64,000 nucleotides of DNA from Piromyces finnis (taxonomy: Eukaryota > Neocallimastigomycota > Neocallimastigomycetes > Neocallimastigales > Neocallimastigaceae). Under the pieces are notes generated by a model that saw nothing but the letters and a program-made list of their open reading frames with translations, was not told the DNA's origin and searched no databases. The stretch is from the NCBI GenBank assembly GCA_002104945.1, contig MCFH01000035.1, forward strand, positions 518,567-582,566. The letters run 5' to 3'. Positions 38,001 through 48,993 of the stretch are shown piece by piece. Each line of letters opens with the position of its first letter. Position 1 is the first letter of the stretch. The translations under genes were made by a program, and so were the position numbers.

Positions 38001-39204
38001 CATCTTTTTCAATGAGGTAAATATTTCTTTCTGTTAGAGGTCTAATATCTTCAAATTCTACGTTAATGCCATAACTTTCATTGTCGTCATAGTCTTCGAT
38101 GATATCTACTTCTTGTTCGAATTTCTTTTGTTGTTTTTTCTTGTGAACTTGCCTCCCTTGTTGTGAATTTCTCTTTTGTTTACTTTGGTTAAAGGCCTTA
38201 TTGTTGTTTTTTCTTTCCATTTTGGCTTTTTGGTTGTATTCACACATTTCGGTAGAGTGACCATATTCACAGCAGATATGACAGTAAGTACGGTGGCTTC
38301 TATTTATATCTCTTCTGTTACCGTAGCTTTTATTCTTTGTTGATTTGTTTTCCCTACTAACAAAATCAACATCCATTGGATCATCAACTTCGTCATCTTC
38401 ATCTTGGTCGTTGTTAATCCAATCCTCGAAGTAGGATTTGGCATTGATGTAACTTTTGACCTTCTCATAGAGCTGATCAGAAGTTTCATCTAAAGTTACG
38501 TTCAATTGGTTCTTGACACTTCGTGGAAGGGAATTGTACATATATTTCAACTTTTCCCTTTCACTTAAGGACACTTTTTGCTCAGACATCTCAAGGAAGA
38601 TTTCCTTGATTTTATCAACGGTTTTACTGACTTTGCTTACATCTTCAGTATGTAATTTTCTTAATTTCTTTAGCCAGTATTCAATGTCTGCATTAGCGTT
38701 ACCGTATTTTGTATTCAACTTTTTGAATACTTGGTAACTATTGGAACTATGACCAATCTCTCTGAGGATCTTTTCATCCACATTTTGAATGATCATAAGG
38801 TAGGCATCAGCACTTAGCTTTTCAGCCGCTAATATAATCTCGGCCTTATAAATTGACAAGTTTGCCAATTTATTGGCGTCTACAACATTGTTATCAATGT
38901 TGCTGCTTGTATTAGCGTCCTCCCCCGTAGTCTTAAAGAGGGTTTTATAAACGGACGCAAGATTGCTATTAGGACGGTAGTCGGCGGCGTCAGCAATAAT
39001 CCTCATAATAGCCACATTATATTCATCTTTGAGACTAAGGTTTATCTCAAAGTTGTCTTCTTTAATGGTTCCAACTATGTCTTGTTCAAGGTAGCTAGTT
39101 AGACCCTGTCTAGTGGCGGCTGCCTTGATTAAAAGACTCCAAGTATCATAGTTGGACTTTCCATGAAGACGTTGGTCATTGGCTAAAATGAATTGTTTGG
39201 ACAT
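35017..39204 (-). pseudogene. Ty1/copia retrotransposon Gag-Pol, 3'-truncated, three in-frame TGA codons
   Basis: Reading down from 39204, one frame encodes a UBN2-type Gag, a CCHC knuckle (CHICCEYGHSTEMC), protease WFYDTGAAEHIVNN, the integrase HHCC motif HKRLGHF...CLNC, and a DDE core (LDEYSRKPWIYTL; KTDSAKEY; NGKAERINQ). An Asn/Asp-rich spacer and a copia reverse transcriptase with YVDDM follow. The frame ends at TAG 35017, before RNase H, so the 3' end is missing. The only stops before it are TGA at 37510-37512, 35650-35652 and 35371-35373. Each sits where the family has Trp (WHKRLGH, KWVFAVKRD, YWKLNKALYGLKQ). About ten other Trp positions are TGG. There is no frameshift. A decayed copy is the simplest reading. 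Confidence 0.88.
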
Positions 39205-39881
39205 ATTAAAATTTTTTTTTTAATACACAAAATTTTTGTAATTTTCTTAAGAAATTTTTATTATTGATTAGAGTTTGAGACTCTTAATCTGTGAAATAAA
39301 TTTAATTAATAAATAATTTTATTAAGGTTAACAAAGAGAAAAAGTTACATTGTAAACATTATAGGATGTAAGGTCATGTGACCATAGGAAATAAAATAAA
39401 ATAAATAAAAAATAACTATCTCTACAACACGTAGACATTACGTTTACAACACTTTTAATACATGTTTATGTTTTTATGAGTTAATCACGTGTATCATAAA
39501 TATATGATATAAATAAATAAAATTATGTGTCCATAAATGTTCACAATTTTATTTACTATTAATTAATTATATAATTTTACATTATTTAATTTTTATTTAT
39601 TAATTAATTATATGGAAAGTATAATTTTATTTAATATTATACTATAATTAAAATGTAGCCCATTTCAATGTGTAAGAAAAGACGTTATTATATACTTGTA
39701 TTATGATAATAATAAATATCAATAATTATTAATAATAAATAAATATATAATAATAAATAAACTTACACAAATAATTATTTATATAATTGTAATTATATAA
39801 TATTATAACTATTAGGTATAAAAATAATATAAAATTTTTTAATATTATATATTTAAAAACTTAGAGTCTATTAAAAATAAA
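39205..39881 (-). other. 5' leader and probable 5' LTR of the copia element
   Basis: In the minus orientation this lies upstream of copia Gag and runs up to the tRNA gene. It is AT-rich. With the 3' LTR missing I could not fix the LTR borders. Confidence 0.35.
39873..39877 (-). terminator. Pol III terminator of tRNA-Ser
   Basis: A T5 run on the minus strand 4 nt past the mature tRNA 3' end. Confidence 0.75.
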
Positions 39882-39963
39882 CGTCAGCTGCAGGGTTTGA
39901 ACCTGCGCGGGCAGAGCCCATCAGATTTCAAGTCTGACTCCTTAACCACTCGGACAAACTGAC
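39882..39963 (-). tRNA. tRNA-Ser (anticodon TGA)
   Basis: An 82-nt cloverleaf with a long variable arm, as in tRNA-Ser. The acceptor stem pairs GTCAGTT with AGCTGAC (one G-T pair) and the discriminator is G. The A box is TGTCCGAGTGGT, the anticodon loop CTTGAAA has TGA at 39930-39928, and the B box is GGTTCAAACCC. No intron. It decodes UCA and is not a suppressor. Elements of several families are inserted on both sides of this gene. Confidence 0.95.
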
Positions 39964-39969
39964 TTCACA

Positions 39970-39974
39970 GTTCT
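39970..39974. repeat. Target-site duplication GTTCT, left
   Basis: Matches 52996-53000 on the other side of the outer element. Confidence 0.85.
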
Positions 39975-40593
39975 TGTCAAAAAGCGATTTTTTTATTAAA
40001 GAAAAGTGTGGTAAGCACACTAGTTATATTAATTAACAAATATAATACGCTTTCCTATTGAAGGCGTAAAGCTAATAATATTTATATAAAGAAAATTAAA
40101 TAATATTTTTATTTTAGCAATAACTTAATATCAGCATATATTAAGTTATTAAAAATATTAAAATTTTTAAAGTTTTAGGTTTTATAGAAGTTTATAAATT
40201 TTATTAACTTTAAGTTAAAAAATTACTAACGCTAAAGCTTCGTAATTTTTGTCAATTTTTGTTCTTTTTATACATGAACAATTTTAATTATTACATTTTT
40301 TAATTTTAATTAATTATTATCTAATTATAAAATATTTAATTTTTATAAATTAATAATTAATATAATTATTGTAAATAGTTAATAAATTTAAAATAAAATT
40401 TTTAATAATAAAATTTTAATAATTTTAAAAAATTTAATAATTTCAAATATTAGAAATTTTATACTTTGAAATTTTTTAATAAAAATTTAAAAAATAAATT
40501 TTTTCAAATTTTCAAATTTTCAAATTTTGAAAAAATTTTTAATTTTTTCCATGTGTCCAAATTTTTTAAATTTTTATATATGTTATTGTGACA
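39975..40593 (-). repeat. 3' LTR of the outer chromovirus (619 bp)
   Basis: Begins TGTCAAAAAGCG and ends ATTGTGACA; no difference from 52377-52995 seen by eye. Contains a hairpin (AGTGTG-gtaag-CACACT) and a TATA/TTACTAACGCT region. Confidence 0.93.
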
Positions 40594-41194
40594 CTGCCCG
40601 TCCTAAGGGTCGTTTCGCCGGACGACCCAAAAATTTATGGACACTGGCACGTCATAATAATTTGGACATGGACACTTCCACGACACTTAGAAAAATTTTG
40701 AGAATTTTCAAAAAATGGAAATTCACAATTTTTGAAAAAAAATCTAAGTGTTGAAAAAGTGAAGTGTAAAAGTGTTCAAGAAAAGTTGAGAGGGTATCAC
40801 GTGGATTCTTCAGAAATGGAGACTACACGTGAAGGTTAGGGAAATGATATGACTCGAGGGGAAGCGGATTTTGGGGTGCGGAAAAGGTTGCGAAATTTGA
40901 GGGTTGAGGGCAAAGGCGAAAGAGGGTGGTTGGGTAGCGGAATAGTGGTTGGTAGTTGTAGTGGTGGCGACTAGTGGGTAGCGGAGTTGTGGGTAGTAGG
41001 TGGGGTAGTGGCGATAGGTGGGTAGTGAAGGAGTAAGAGTGGTAGACACTAGTAGGTGGGGTAGTGGCGATAGGTGGGTAGTGAAGGAGTAAGAGTGGTA
41101 GACACTAGTAGGTGGGGTAGTGGCGATAGGTGGGTAGTGAAGGAGTAAGGGTGGTAGACACTAGTAGGTGGGGTACTAATAAGTGGGGTCCAGA
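40594..41194 (-). other. 3' untranslated region of the outer chromovirus
   Basis: Lies between the pol stop and the 3' LTR. It carries a hairpin GGGTCGT-ttcgccgg-ACGACCC near 40608, a longer inverted repeat ACACTTAGA...TCTAAGTGT (about 40683-40751), and G-rich tandem repeats next to the pol stop. Confidence 0.7.
41049..41175. repeat. G-rich 56-bp tandem repeat
   Basis: Unit beginning AGTAGGTGGGGTAGTGGCGA, seen at 41051 and 41107 and partly at 41163, with degenerate copies back to about 40970. It is G-rich on the plus strand, hence C-rich in the element's RNA. Confidence 0.85.
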
Positions 41195-43676
41195 TTAAGA
41201 ATCTGGGACGGAATTGGTGAATTGTTGGTAAGCGCGACGTTGGTAATCAGCTAAAAGGGTGCTGTAGTAGTCATCCTTATCAATGGTGTCAGCATTGATC
41301 CAACGTTGAGATAAGTCAGTAAAAGTGACTAAGTACTCGTAAAAATGACCCGATTTACGAGAACTAAGGATCTTGGTGATTTCATTGGAGTTGGGATGGT
41401 TGAGCAATAGATGGTGAGGAGTGGGATGATATGGTTCGAGTTCACTGATGTGGAATACGGGGTAGACACGAGGGAAAGGTGAGGTAGATAAATCAAGGCG
41501 GTAGTTGAGCTTAGATTCATCGACACCAGTGACCTTGTATGGACCATACTTGCGGGTTTGGAGCTTGAACGCTAATGGAGGATGATAATTAGCGGGTTTG
41601 CGAAGCCAAACAAGATCGTGGACCTTGAAGCGCTTAAAGTTGTGATAAAGGTGCTTATCCTTTTCATCGAGATAACGGGTACGACTGACTTCGAGAGTAT
41701 GCTTAAGGTCAGCTAAATTATGGGAGAAGCTATCGATGAGGGGATGAAGTCCTAAAGAAGAAACAAGGTCTGCAACTTGTGGGTTTGCGTGAACTTGATA
41801 ATTATAAACGGAGAGAAATGGTGGTTGCTTGGTGGAAGCATGGATGGAGTTGTTGTAGCAAAATTCAGCTAAGTACAAATGATCCATCCAACTGAGATCA
41901 TCAAATTGAGCTAAGTAGCAACGAAGATAAGTTTCAACGTAGTCGTTGTTACGTTCTACTTGTCCAACAGTGCGGTGATGGCCAGTAGTAGCAGAGTGGT
42001 GATCGATATTAAAGAATTCCATCAAGTGGGACCAAAGACGACTTTCGAACTGAGTACCACGGTCTGTAACAATAGATAAGGGGAATCCGTGCAGTTTGAA
42101 AATATGGTTAAGAAAAGCAGTAGCAGTTTCCTTAGCAGTGGGTAAATGTTTGAACCCAACTAAGTGTATCATCTTAGTTAAGTAGCAAGTAGTAACCATT
42201 ATGGTACCTTGATGGTGGTTCGGATTGGTAGAGTCGAATGGTAAGGTAGAATTACAAGGTCTTGATGGTAAGTCCGTGATAAAGTCCATTTGTAGGTGTT
42301 GCCATGGAAGTTCCGGAAGAGGGACACGGATCATATTACCATAAGGAGCATGGTGATCGGTTTTCATTGCCTTGCATACACTACAGCTTCGAATATAAGA
42401 CTCGACATCTTGACGCATATTAACCCAATAGAAATTACGTTTAAGAATGTCATAAGTCTTATCGACTCCCAAGTGACCGGCAGTGGGTGCATCATGGTTG
42501 AGCTTAATAACTAAGAGTCTTAGTTGACTTGGAACATATACTTGCTCCGGATGTTTGGTTCTTATTAAAAGGCCATCTTGAAGAATCCAAGGATGATCAC
42601 TATTTGGAACTTCAAGATCCTTAAGAATCTGACAAGCGGTTTCATCTTGAAGGTAGCACTGCTTAATGTCGTCAATGAAGCTAGTTTCCATAGAGAAGTA
42701 GCATTCATCTTCGTTGAATCCTTCTAATTGAGTTGGTTTAAGTAAGGACGATTCACTTATATCCTTACCAACTGTGAGCATATGGTCGGATCTACGAGAG
42801 AGAGCATCAGCTTTACCATTTTTCTTTCCTGGTCGATAGATAATCTTGAAATCAAAGGTAGCAAAGTATTCTTGCCAACGAGCTTGTCTTTGGGATAGAA
42901 GTTGCGGTTTGGTAGCAAAAAGCAAGTTTCGATGGTCTGAATAAACGGTAATAGGATATTTTGCACCTTGAAGTAAGTGACGCCATTCGATAAAAGCTTG
43001 ACGAATTGCTAAGAGTTCCTTTTCGGTGATAGAGTAATTAAGTTCTGCATCATGAAGGGTTTTAGAAAAGTAATAAACTGGATGCAGGTCTCCATCATCA
43101 CCTTTTTGTGAAAGTACTCCCCCGATAGCAAAGTCACTTGCGTCACATTCAACTATGAATGGTTTATCATGATCAGGACAAAGTAAAACTGGGGCTGAAG
43201 TAAGAAATTCTTTAAGTTGATTAAATGCTCTATTACACTCGTCTGTCCATATGAAAGTGACGCCTTTCTTAGTTAAATTGTATAATGGTTTTGCAATTTT
43301 AGAAAAGTTAGAGATAAAGCGACGGTAGTAATTGCATAACCCTAAGAAGGACTGAACTTCTTTCACAGTAGTAGGGATAGGCCAGTTCTTAACTGCTTCA
43401 ATTTTGTGAGGATCAGTTTTGATTCCCTCCTTACTGATTACGTGACCCAAAAATTCGATTTCAGCTTTATGAAACTCACATTTTTTGAGTTTCGCAACTA
43501 AGTTGTTTTCAATGATTAATTGAAGAACATTTCTAACATGTTGAACATGTTCTTCAAGGGTCTTGGAGTAGATAATGATATCATCCAAGTACACTTGAAC
43601 GTACTTATTAATTTGATCACTAAAGATATCATTAATGAAAGCTTGGAAAACTGCAGGAGCATTAGTTAGTCCAAAA
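41195..43676 (-). CDS. Outer chromovirus Pol, C-terminal part (RT palm to chromodomain)
   Basis: This continues the frame broken at 49894. It starts in the RT at the FGLTNAPAVFQ motif and runs through the active site YLDDIII, RNase H (VECDASDFAIGGVLS), integrase zinc finger (HDAPTAGHLG...CSVCKA), the DDE core (QMDFITDLP; VTDRGTQFES; GQVERNN), and a C-terminal chromodomain-like stretch (EITKILSSRKSGHFYEYLVT). It is intact apart from the nested element. The apparent start further upstream lies in the inner LTR and is not real. Confidence 0.9.
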
Positions 43677-43681
43677 GGCAT
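43677..43681. repeat. Target-site duplication GGCAT, left
   Basis: Matches 49894-49898 on the far side of the inner element. Confidence 0.9.
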
Positions 43682-44284
43682 TGTAATGGCGACACAGAAA
43701 GAATAGATTAGGATATCTATTCTATTACAATAACACAAAATTTGAAAAATAAAATAAAAAATTGTTTTATAAAATATCTTTTATTATAATAGAATTTTAA
43801 TAATAACAATTACATCGATAAAATGATGAAAAATATCTTCTATTTATATTTTTCCTAAATACATTTATATTATATTATAACTATTTATTTCTTATATATT
43901 ATTATTTAAAATCTACACTAAAATCTTAATTATTAATAAATATTTAAACTATAACTATTTTTAGTAAAATACAATTGGCAATTCAAATTAAGTACCATTT
44001 AATTTGAATATGTGCCCATGTATTATTGATATATTAATCATTTATTATTTATCTATTTCTATAAAAAAACAATACTAAAACTAGGGATTTAAATTGAGAA
44101 TATTAATTTACTTGTTAAACATTAAAAATAAATTAATAATTTATTTTGTTTTAAACTTTAATTATTAATAAATAAATTATGTCTCATTTTCTTTTTCTGA
44201 ATATAATTTGTGTAACTTAAACAATAATACTTGTGGCTTAAGTTACATTAAAGATATCAAACAGAGGCGTTTGATATCTTTACA
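43682..44284 (-). repeat. 3' LTR of the inner chromovirus (603 bp)
   Basis: TGTAATGG...TCTTTACA; no difference from 49291-49893 seen by eye. Two perfect inverted repeats sit near one end (GTAACTTAA/TTAAGTTAC and AAAGATATCAAAC/GTTTGATATCTTT), and a third (AGAATAG/CTATTCT within TTGTAAT/ATTACAA) sits at the other. Confidence 0.93.
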
Positions 44285-44298
44285 ATCTCTCTCTCTAA
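44285..44298 (-). other. Polypurine tract of the inner chromovirus
   Basis: On the sense strand an AGAGAGAGAGAT run directly abuts the 3' LTR, the expected plus-strand DNA primer. Confidence 0.8.
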
Positions 44299-44320
44299 GT
44301 CGAGCTCCTGCGAGATTAAT

Positions 44321-47300
44321 TTATAAGGAATCTTTTCTCGAAGGAATTTCAATTACAAATGGTTGGTATCTGTGCTTGATTAGATTACCAACTTTATTCT
44401 TTCTAATTTTCATGGAGGAGTCGTTCGACTTATATTTTGACTTTTTAGAGTTTCTTTCAAACTCTTGTATTAATTGTTTATCTGGAATCTGATCTTCAGA
44501 AATCCAAGTGGATTTGTCAAATCCTTTCCATGATAACTTATAAAATGTTTCACCATTAACAGATTTCATCTTTTCAATTTTCTCTGGAATTTTTTCAATT
44601 AAATCTGTGTTAAGGTGAATGTTCCTCTTCCTACGATTAGACCTGTCGTTAAACTTGTTTTCAAAGTATGGTTCTAACAATGAAACATGAAAGACTGGAT
44701 GACATCTCATTGTCTTTGGAAGTTTCAATTTGAAAGCGAGAGAACTAACTTTTCCAATTATCTCAAATGGGCCAAGCATTTGAGGTGCTAATTTTCTCTT
44801 TAGGTTAGTTCCAGGAGAATCTTTCAATAACCATACCTTCTTTCCCACTTCGAACTCCGGGGGAATCATTCTCTTCATATCGGCATATTTCTTATATGTT
44901 TCTTTTGCTTTTTCTAAGTTTTCTTTTAATAATTTAAAGTTTTCATTCATATCAATTACTCTTTGTTCAGCTCTACTAGGTCTATCATTAGCTGGAATTT
45001 CTAAGCTGAACTTTGGATGAAAACCATAATTAGCAAAGAATGGAGATTGATTTATAGATTGTTGTAAAGTATTATTATATGCAAATTCAGCAAATGGGAT
45101 AAGATCAACCCAGTTATTCTGCTTTTTATTTATAAAACAACGGAAATATTGTTCTAATATGCCGTTCACCCTCTCCGTTTGACCATCTGTCTGCGGATGG
45201 TTAGCAGTTGATAATGAATGATTGATATTAAGAAGGTCACAAAGTCTTGACCAAAAGTCAGAAGTAAATTGCGAGCCTCTATCAGAAATGATGGAATCAG
45301 GAAGACCATGCAAACGGAAGACATTAGCAATAAAAGCATCAGCAGCAATCGAAGCAGTAGGAAGACAACGTAAAGGAATGGCGTGAGCAAATTTAGTAAA
45401 TCTATCGACAACAACCATGAGAGTTGTCATATCTCTGGACTTAGGAAGATCAACAATAAAATCAATAGAAATATCAGACCAGGGCCTACTGGGAGTGTCC
45501 AAAGGGGATAACAATCCATAAGGCTTATGTCTGGGGACTTTGGATTTGCAACAAGTCACGCAAGATTTGATAAAAGATTTAACGTCTGAATGAAACCTTG
45601 GCCACCAAAAGTTTCTGGAAATCAGTTCAGTGGTTTTCTTAATACCGAAATGACCAGCAGCAACAGAATCATGATGAAGTTCCAAAACTCTTGTCCTAAG
45701 AGATTTAGGAACATAAATAAGATTATTATATAACAAAAATCCCTCGTTATCAATAATAACTTTATCAATATTTTTAATAGGTGCATTACATGCAGAACCA
45801 TTCATTTTAAATTGGACAATAGAATTATACAAATCGTCATTTTTAAGTTCTAATAAAATAGAATCGATTAACGGTTTGTTATCGCTATGATGAAACGAAA
45901 TAGTAAGACAAGAAACATCAGAATTAATATTATTCTCTACATGATCACTTCTACGAGACAGGATATCAGGCTTACCGGATTTCTTTCCAGCTCTATAAAT
46001 GAGTTTAAAATCAAATCTGGATAAGAACAAATTCCATCTAATTTGTCTCTGAGATAACATTTCAGGTTTTCTAGGAAATGTTAAATTCTTGTGATCAGTA
46101 TAAATTATGAACGGATGGCGTGCACCTTCTAAATAATGACGCCATTCTTCAAGAGCAACTACAATAGCTAAAAGTTCCTTGTCATATATAGGATAGTTTC
46201 TTTGACAACTCGTCAAACTTTTAGAAAGAAATGCAATAGGATGTAATTTGCCATCAAATTCTTGAGAGAGAATAGCACCGACAGCATAATTACTAGCATC
46301 AGTTTCTACAATAAATTGTTTATTACTATCCGCATGTTTCAGAATAGGAGCTGACGTGAACAGAGATTTTAATAAAATAAAAGCGTCCTGATCTTCTTTC
46401 ACCCAGTTAAAAGCAACATTCTTTCTAGTGAGTTTGTGAAGAGGGTTTGCAATTTTAGCAAAGTCTTTAATAAAAATTCTGTAATAGTTGCATAAACCAA
46501 TAAAAGACTGAACCTCTTTAACATTCTTGGGAACCGGCCAATTGAGAATTGCTTTAACTTTATTTTCATCCATTTGCAATCCATCCTTTGAAATGACATA
46601 ACCAAGAAAAGTGGTTTTCTCAACATCAAACTCACATTTTTCTAATTTAACATAAAGATTATTTTCAAGTAGTTTCTTAAGTACCTTTTTAACATGCTCA
46701 TGATGTTCTTCGATATTATTAGAATAAATAAGAATATCATCAATATATGAGATAACAAAATCGTCTAAATAGTCACTAAGGACATCGTTAATGAAGTGTT
46801 GAAAAGTTGCAGGTGCATTCTTTAATCCAAAAGGCATAACCAGATATTCAAAATGTCCATATCTAGTACGAAAAGCCGTTTTGTATTCGTCACCTTCTTT
46901 AATACGAACAAGATTATAAGCGGATTTAAGGTCTAATTTAGTAAAAATCTTAGCATTTTTCACCCTATCCAAAAGGTCACTAATTAAAGGTAAAGGATAT
47001 GAATTACGAATGGTAATATCATTCAACTTTCTATAATCGATACAAAGTCTTAGGGAGCCATCCTTCTTTTTAACAAATAAAATTGGGGCACCAGCAGGAG
47101 ACGATGATTTCCTAATAAAACCTTTATTTAAATTATCATCAATATATTTTTTAAGTTCCTCTCTTTCAACTTCAGTTAATGGATACAAAGGTCCATAAAA
47201 TAAAGTCGAATCATCTTTAAGTTTGATTTCACAATCATAAGGTCTATGAGGAGGTAACACTTCACAATTTTTTTCATTAAACACTTCACTAAATTCTAAA

Positions 47301-48913
47301 TATTGGGTTGGTACGGCGACCAATTTATCTTTATTAATATCTTTTCCATTATTATTATTATTACTACATGATTCGTTATCATTATTACATGTTTCATTAA
47401 TTTTTGTTACAATACATTTAACTTTTTTATTAAAACTAATATATTCATCATCGCTATCATCTTCATCATTGATGGTTCTAACAAGGCGGCCTTTAACATA
47501 TTCTTTTTCTTCATTTTTTGGGACAGAGGGATCTACTTTCGGCTTTTTGGTCAAGCTTCGGTCGAGAACATCATGATCTAACTGATCATTCTTTGACTTC
47601 TTTCTTGGTTTTCTCTTTCTTTTGCCTTTATTACAATGTCTGGCACAATAACCAGAACTAAAAGCGATTTTCTTAGAGTCGTAGAAAGCATTTGGATTAT
47701 GCTTCTTTATCCACGGCAAACCAAGAATAACATCAACACCGGGGACTTGTAATCCATAAAGTTGAATTACTTCGAAGTGATTTTTGCAACGGAGCATGCA
47801 CTTCTCAGTCCTTTCCCAAACACTAACAACTCCATCACTAACACCTGAAACACGGAATGGTTCCACTTTTTCCAAATTAATACCAAGTTCTTCAGCAAGA
47901 CTTGGATTAATGAAATTTAATTCAGAACCGGAATCAATTAAAACCTTAATTTTAACTTCCGAAACTTCATTGGTACTCAAGTAAAAGTCCACAAGGTTTA
48001 AATCACTTTTCACTCCCTTAACTCCAACTTTGTAAATTTTTGGATTAACAATTTTTGGAGTCCTTTCTTTAACAATTCTTAACACTTTTCTGGGCTTTAC
48101 TCTATTAGGACAATTAAATTTTAAATGTCCCGGTTGTTTACAAAGAAAACATAACCCTTTTTTCTTTTCTTCTTCAAAGTTATCTATGTTTTCATTGTAA
48201 TTTTTACTTGATCCTTGAATATTCACATACCTTTTTCGTTTATTCTCTCTACTAATTTTAAATACATCCACATCCATAGGATCATTAGCCCTTCTACCAT
48301 TAAAATAAAATTCACTTAAAGAATTCCTTTTCATCATATCTTCAACTAAAATAGTTGAAGAAATCAATTGTTCAATTGAAGTTGGGTTTGATTCAATGAA
48401 AGCCAACTTCTCCCTAAGTGGTGGTAATAAACCTTTCAGAAACATGTAGATTTTTGCGCTATCATTAAAGCTTGAATTTTGGCTAATACGTTGAAACTCG
48501 GTAATGTAATCTAATACCTGACCAAGTTTCCTTTGGCGAAGATTATCTAATTTTCCGTTAGCTACAACGGTATCGTATCTATAACTGCCAAAATTAGCCT
48601 TCAACCTATCTACAAATTCATCATAATGGTTTAAAACCCCACTATTATTCTTCATCAACACTGAAGCCCATTCCAAAGGTTTACCAGAGAAGTATGATAT
48701 AACGAAGTCGACCTTGACTCGATCTGTATTGTACAGTGTCGGTCGAGTACGAAATACCAACTCCACTCTAGTTAAAAATCCATCTAATTCACGTTGTTTA
48801 CCAGAGAATATCGGTGGAGCATTAATAATGTTCCCCGAGTTCCCGGAAACACCCACATTCCTATCACCCATTTCCAAATTCAAATTTTCAAATTCACTAA
48901 TTAAACCCTCCAA
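44321..48913 (-). CDS. Inner chromovirus Gag-Pol polyprotein (1530 aa)
   Basis: A single intact frame. It contains Gag (~1-250), a CCHC zinc knuckle (CFLCKQPGHLKFNC), aspartic protease (LIDSGSELNFI), and reverse transcriptase with CIDYRKLNDIT, MPFGLKNAPATFQ and active site YIDD (~722). RNase H (ETDASNYAVGAIL, ~871), the integrase HHCC finger (~1078), the DDE core (SIDFIVDLP; SDRGSQFTSDFW; NHPQTDGQTERVN) and a C-terminal chromodomain (PEKIEKMKSVNGETFYKLSW, then WKGFDKSTW) follow. Gag and Pol are fused without a frameshift, as in Tf1-like elements. The chromodomain would direct integration through chromatin contacts. I saw no stop or frame break, so this copy could be active. Confidence 0.95.
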   Translation of the reverse strand: MEGLISEFENLNLEMGDRNVGVSGNSGNIINAPPIFSGKQRELDGFLTRVELVFRTRPTLYNTDRVKVDFVISYFSGKPLEWASVLMKNNSGVLNHYDEFVDRLKANFGSYRYDTVVANGKLDNLRQRKLGQVLDYITEFQRISQNSSFNDSAKIYMFLKGLLPPLREKLAFIESNPTSIEQLISSTILVEDMMKRNSLSEFYFNGRRANDPMDVDVFKISRENKRKRYVNIQGSSKNYNENIDNFEEEKKKGLCFLCKQPGHLKFNCPNRVKPRKVLRIVKERTPKIVNPKIYKVGVKGVKSDLNLVDFYLSTNEVSEVKIKVLIDSGSELNFINPSLAEELGINLEKVEPFRVSGVSDGVVSVWERTEKCMLRCKNHFEVIQLYGLQVPGVDVILGLPWIKKHNPNAFYDSKKIAFSSGYCARHCNKGKRKRKPRKKSKNDQLDHDVLDRSLTKKPKVDPSVPKNEEKEYVKGRLVRTINDEDDSDDEYISFNKKVKCIVTKINETCNNDNESCSNNNNNGKDINKDKLVAVPTQYLEFSEVFNEKNCEVLPPHRPYDCEIKLKDDSTLFYGPLYPLTEVEREELKKYIDDNLNKGFIRKSSSPAGAPILFVKKKDGSLRLCIDYRKLNDITIRNSYPLPLISDLLDRVKNAKIFTKLDLKSAYNLVRIKEGDEYKTAFRTRYGHFEYLVMPFGLKNAPATFQHFINDVLSDYLDDFVISYIDDILIYSNNIEEHHEHVKKVLKKLLENNLYVKLEKCEFDVEKTTFLGYVISKDGLQMDENKVKAILNWPVPKNVKEVQSFIGLCNYYRIFIKDFAKIANPLHKLTRKNVAFNWVKEDQDAFILLKSLFTSAPILKHADSNKQFIVETDASNYAVGAILSQEFDGKLHPIAFLSKSLTSCQRNYPIYDKELLAIVVALEEWRHYLEGARHPFIIYTDHKNLTFPRKPEMLSQRQIRWNLFLSRFDFKLIYRAGKKSGKPDILSRRSDHVENNINSDVSCLTISFHHSDNKPLIDSILLELKNDDLYNSIVQFKMNGSACNAPIKNIDKVIIDNEGFLLYNNLIYVPKSLRTRVLELHHDSVAAGHFGIKKTTELISRNFWWPRFHSDVKSFIKSCVTCCKSKVPRHKPYGLLSPLDTPSRPWSDISIDFIVDLPKSRDMTTLMVVVDRFTKFAHAIPLRCLPTASIAADAFIANVFRLHGLPDSIISDRGSQFTSDFWSRLCDLLNINHSLSTANHPQTDGQTERVNGILEQYFRCFINKKQNNWVDLIPFAEFAYNNTLQQSINQSPFFANYGFHPKFSLEIPANDRPSRAEQRVIDMNENFKLLKENLEKAKETYKKYADMKRMIPPEFEVGKKVWLLKDSPGTNLKRKLAPQMLGPFEIIGKVSSLAFKLKLPKTMRCHPVFHVSLLEPYFENKFNDRSNRRKRNIHLNTDLIEKIPEKIEKMKSVNGETFYKLSWKGFDKSTWISEDQIPDKQLIQEFERNSKKSKYKSNDSSMKIRKNKVGNLIKHRYQPFVIEIPSRKDSL

Positions 48914-48962
48914 CTTACTAAAATAAATAAAATGTTTTCTTACTACTATTTCAAGTAAGTAA

Positions 48963-48993
<31 letters not shown>

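Noticed and set aside
39882-39963. Suppressor tRNA reading TGA stops
   Set aside because: The anticodon is TGA, which reads UCA (Ser); it cannot explain the TGA codons in the copia element.
40527-40754. 75-codon ORF at the edge of the outer LTR
   Set aside because: It spans the LTR border and non-coding 3' UTR, with no homology that I recognise.
43677-43738. N-terminal residues MCYCNRIDILIYSFCV as part of Pol
   Set aside because: They are encoded by the inner element's LTR, not by the interrupted pol gene.
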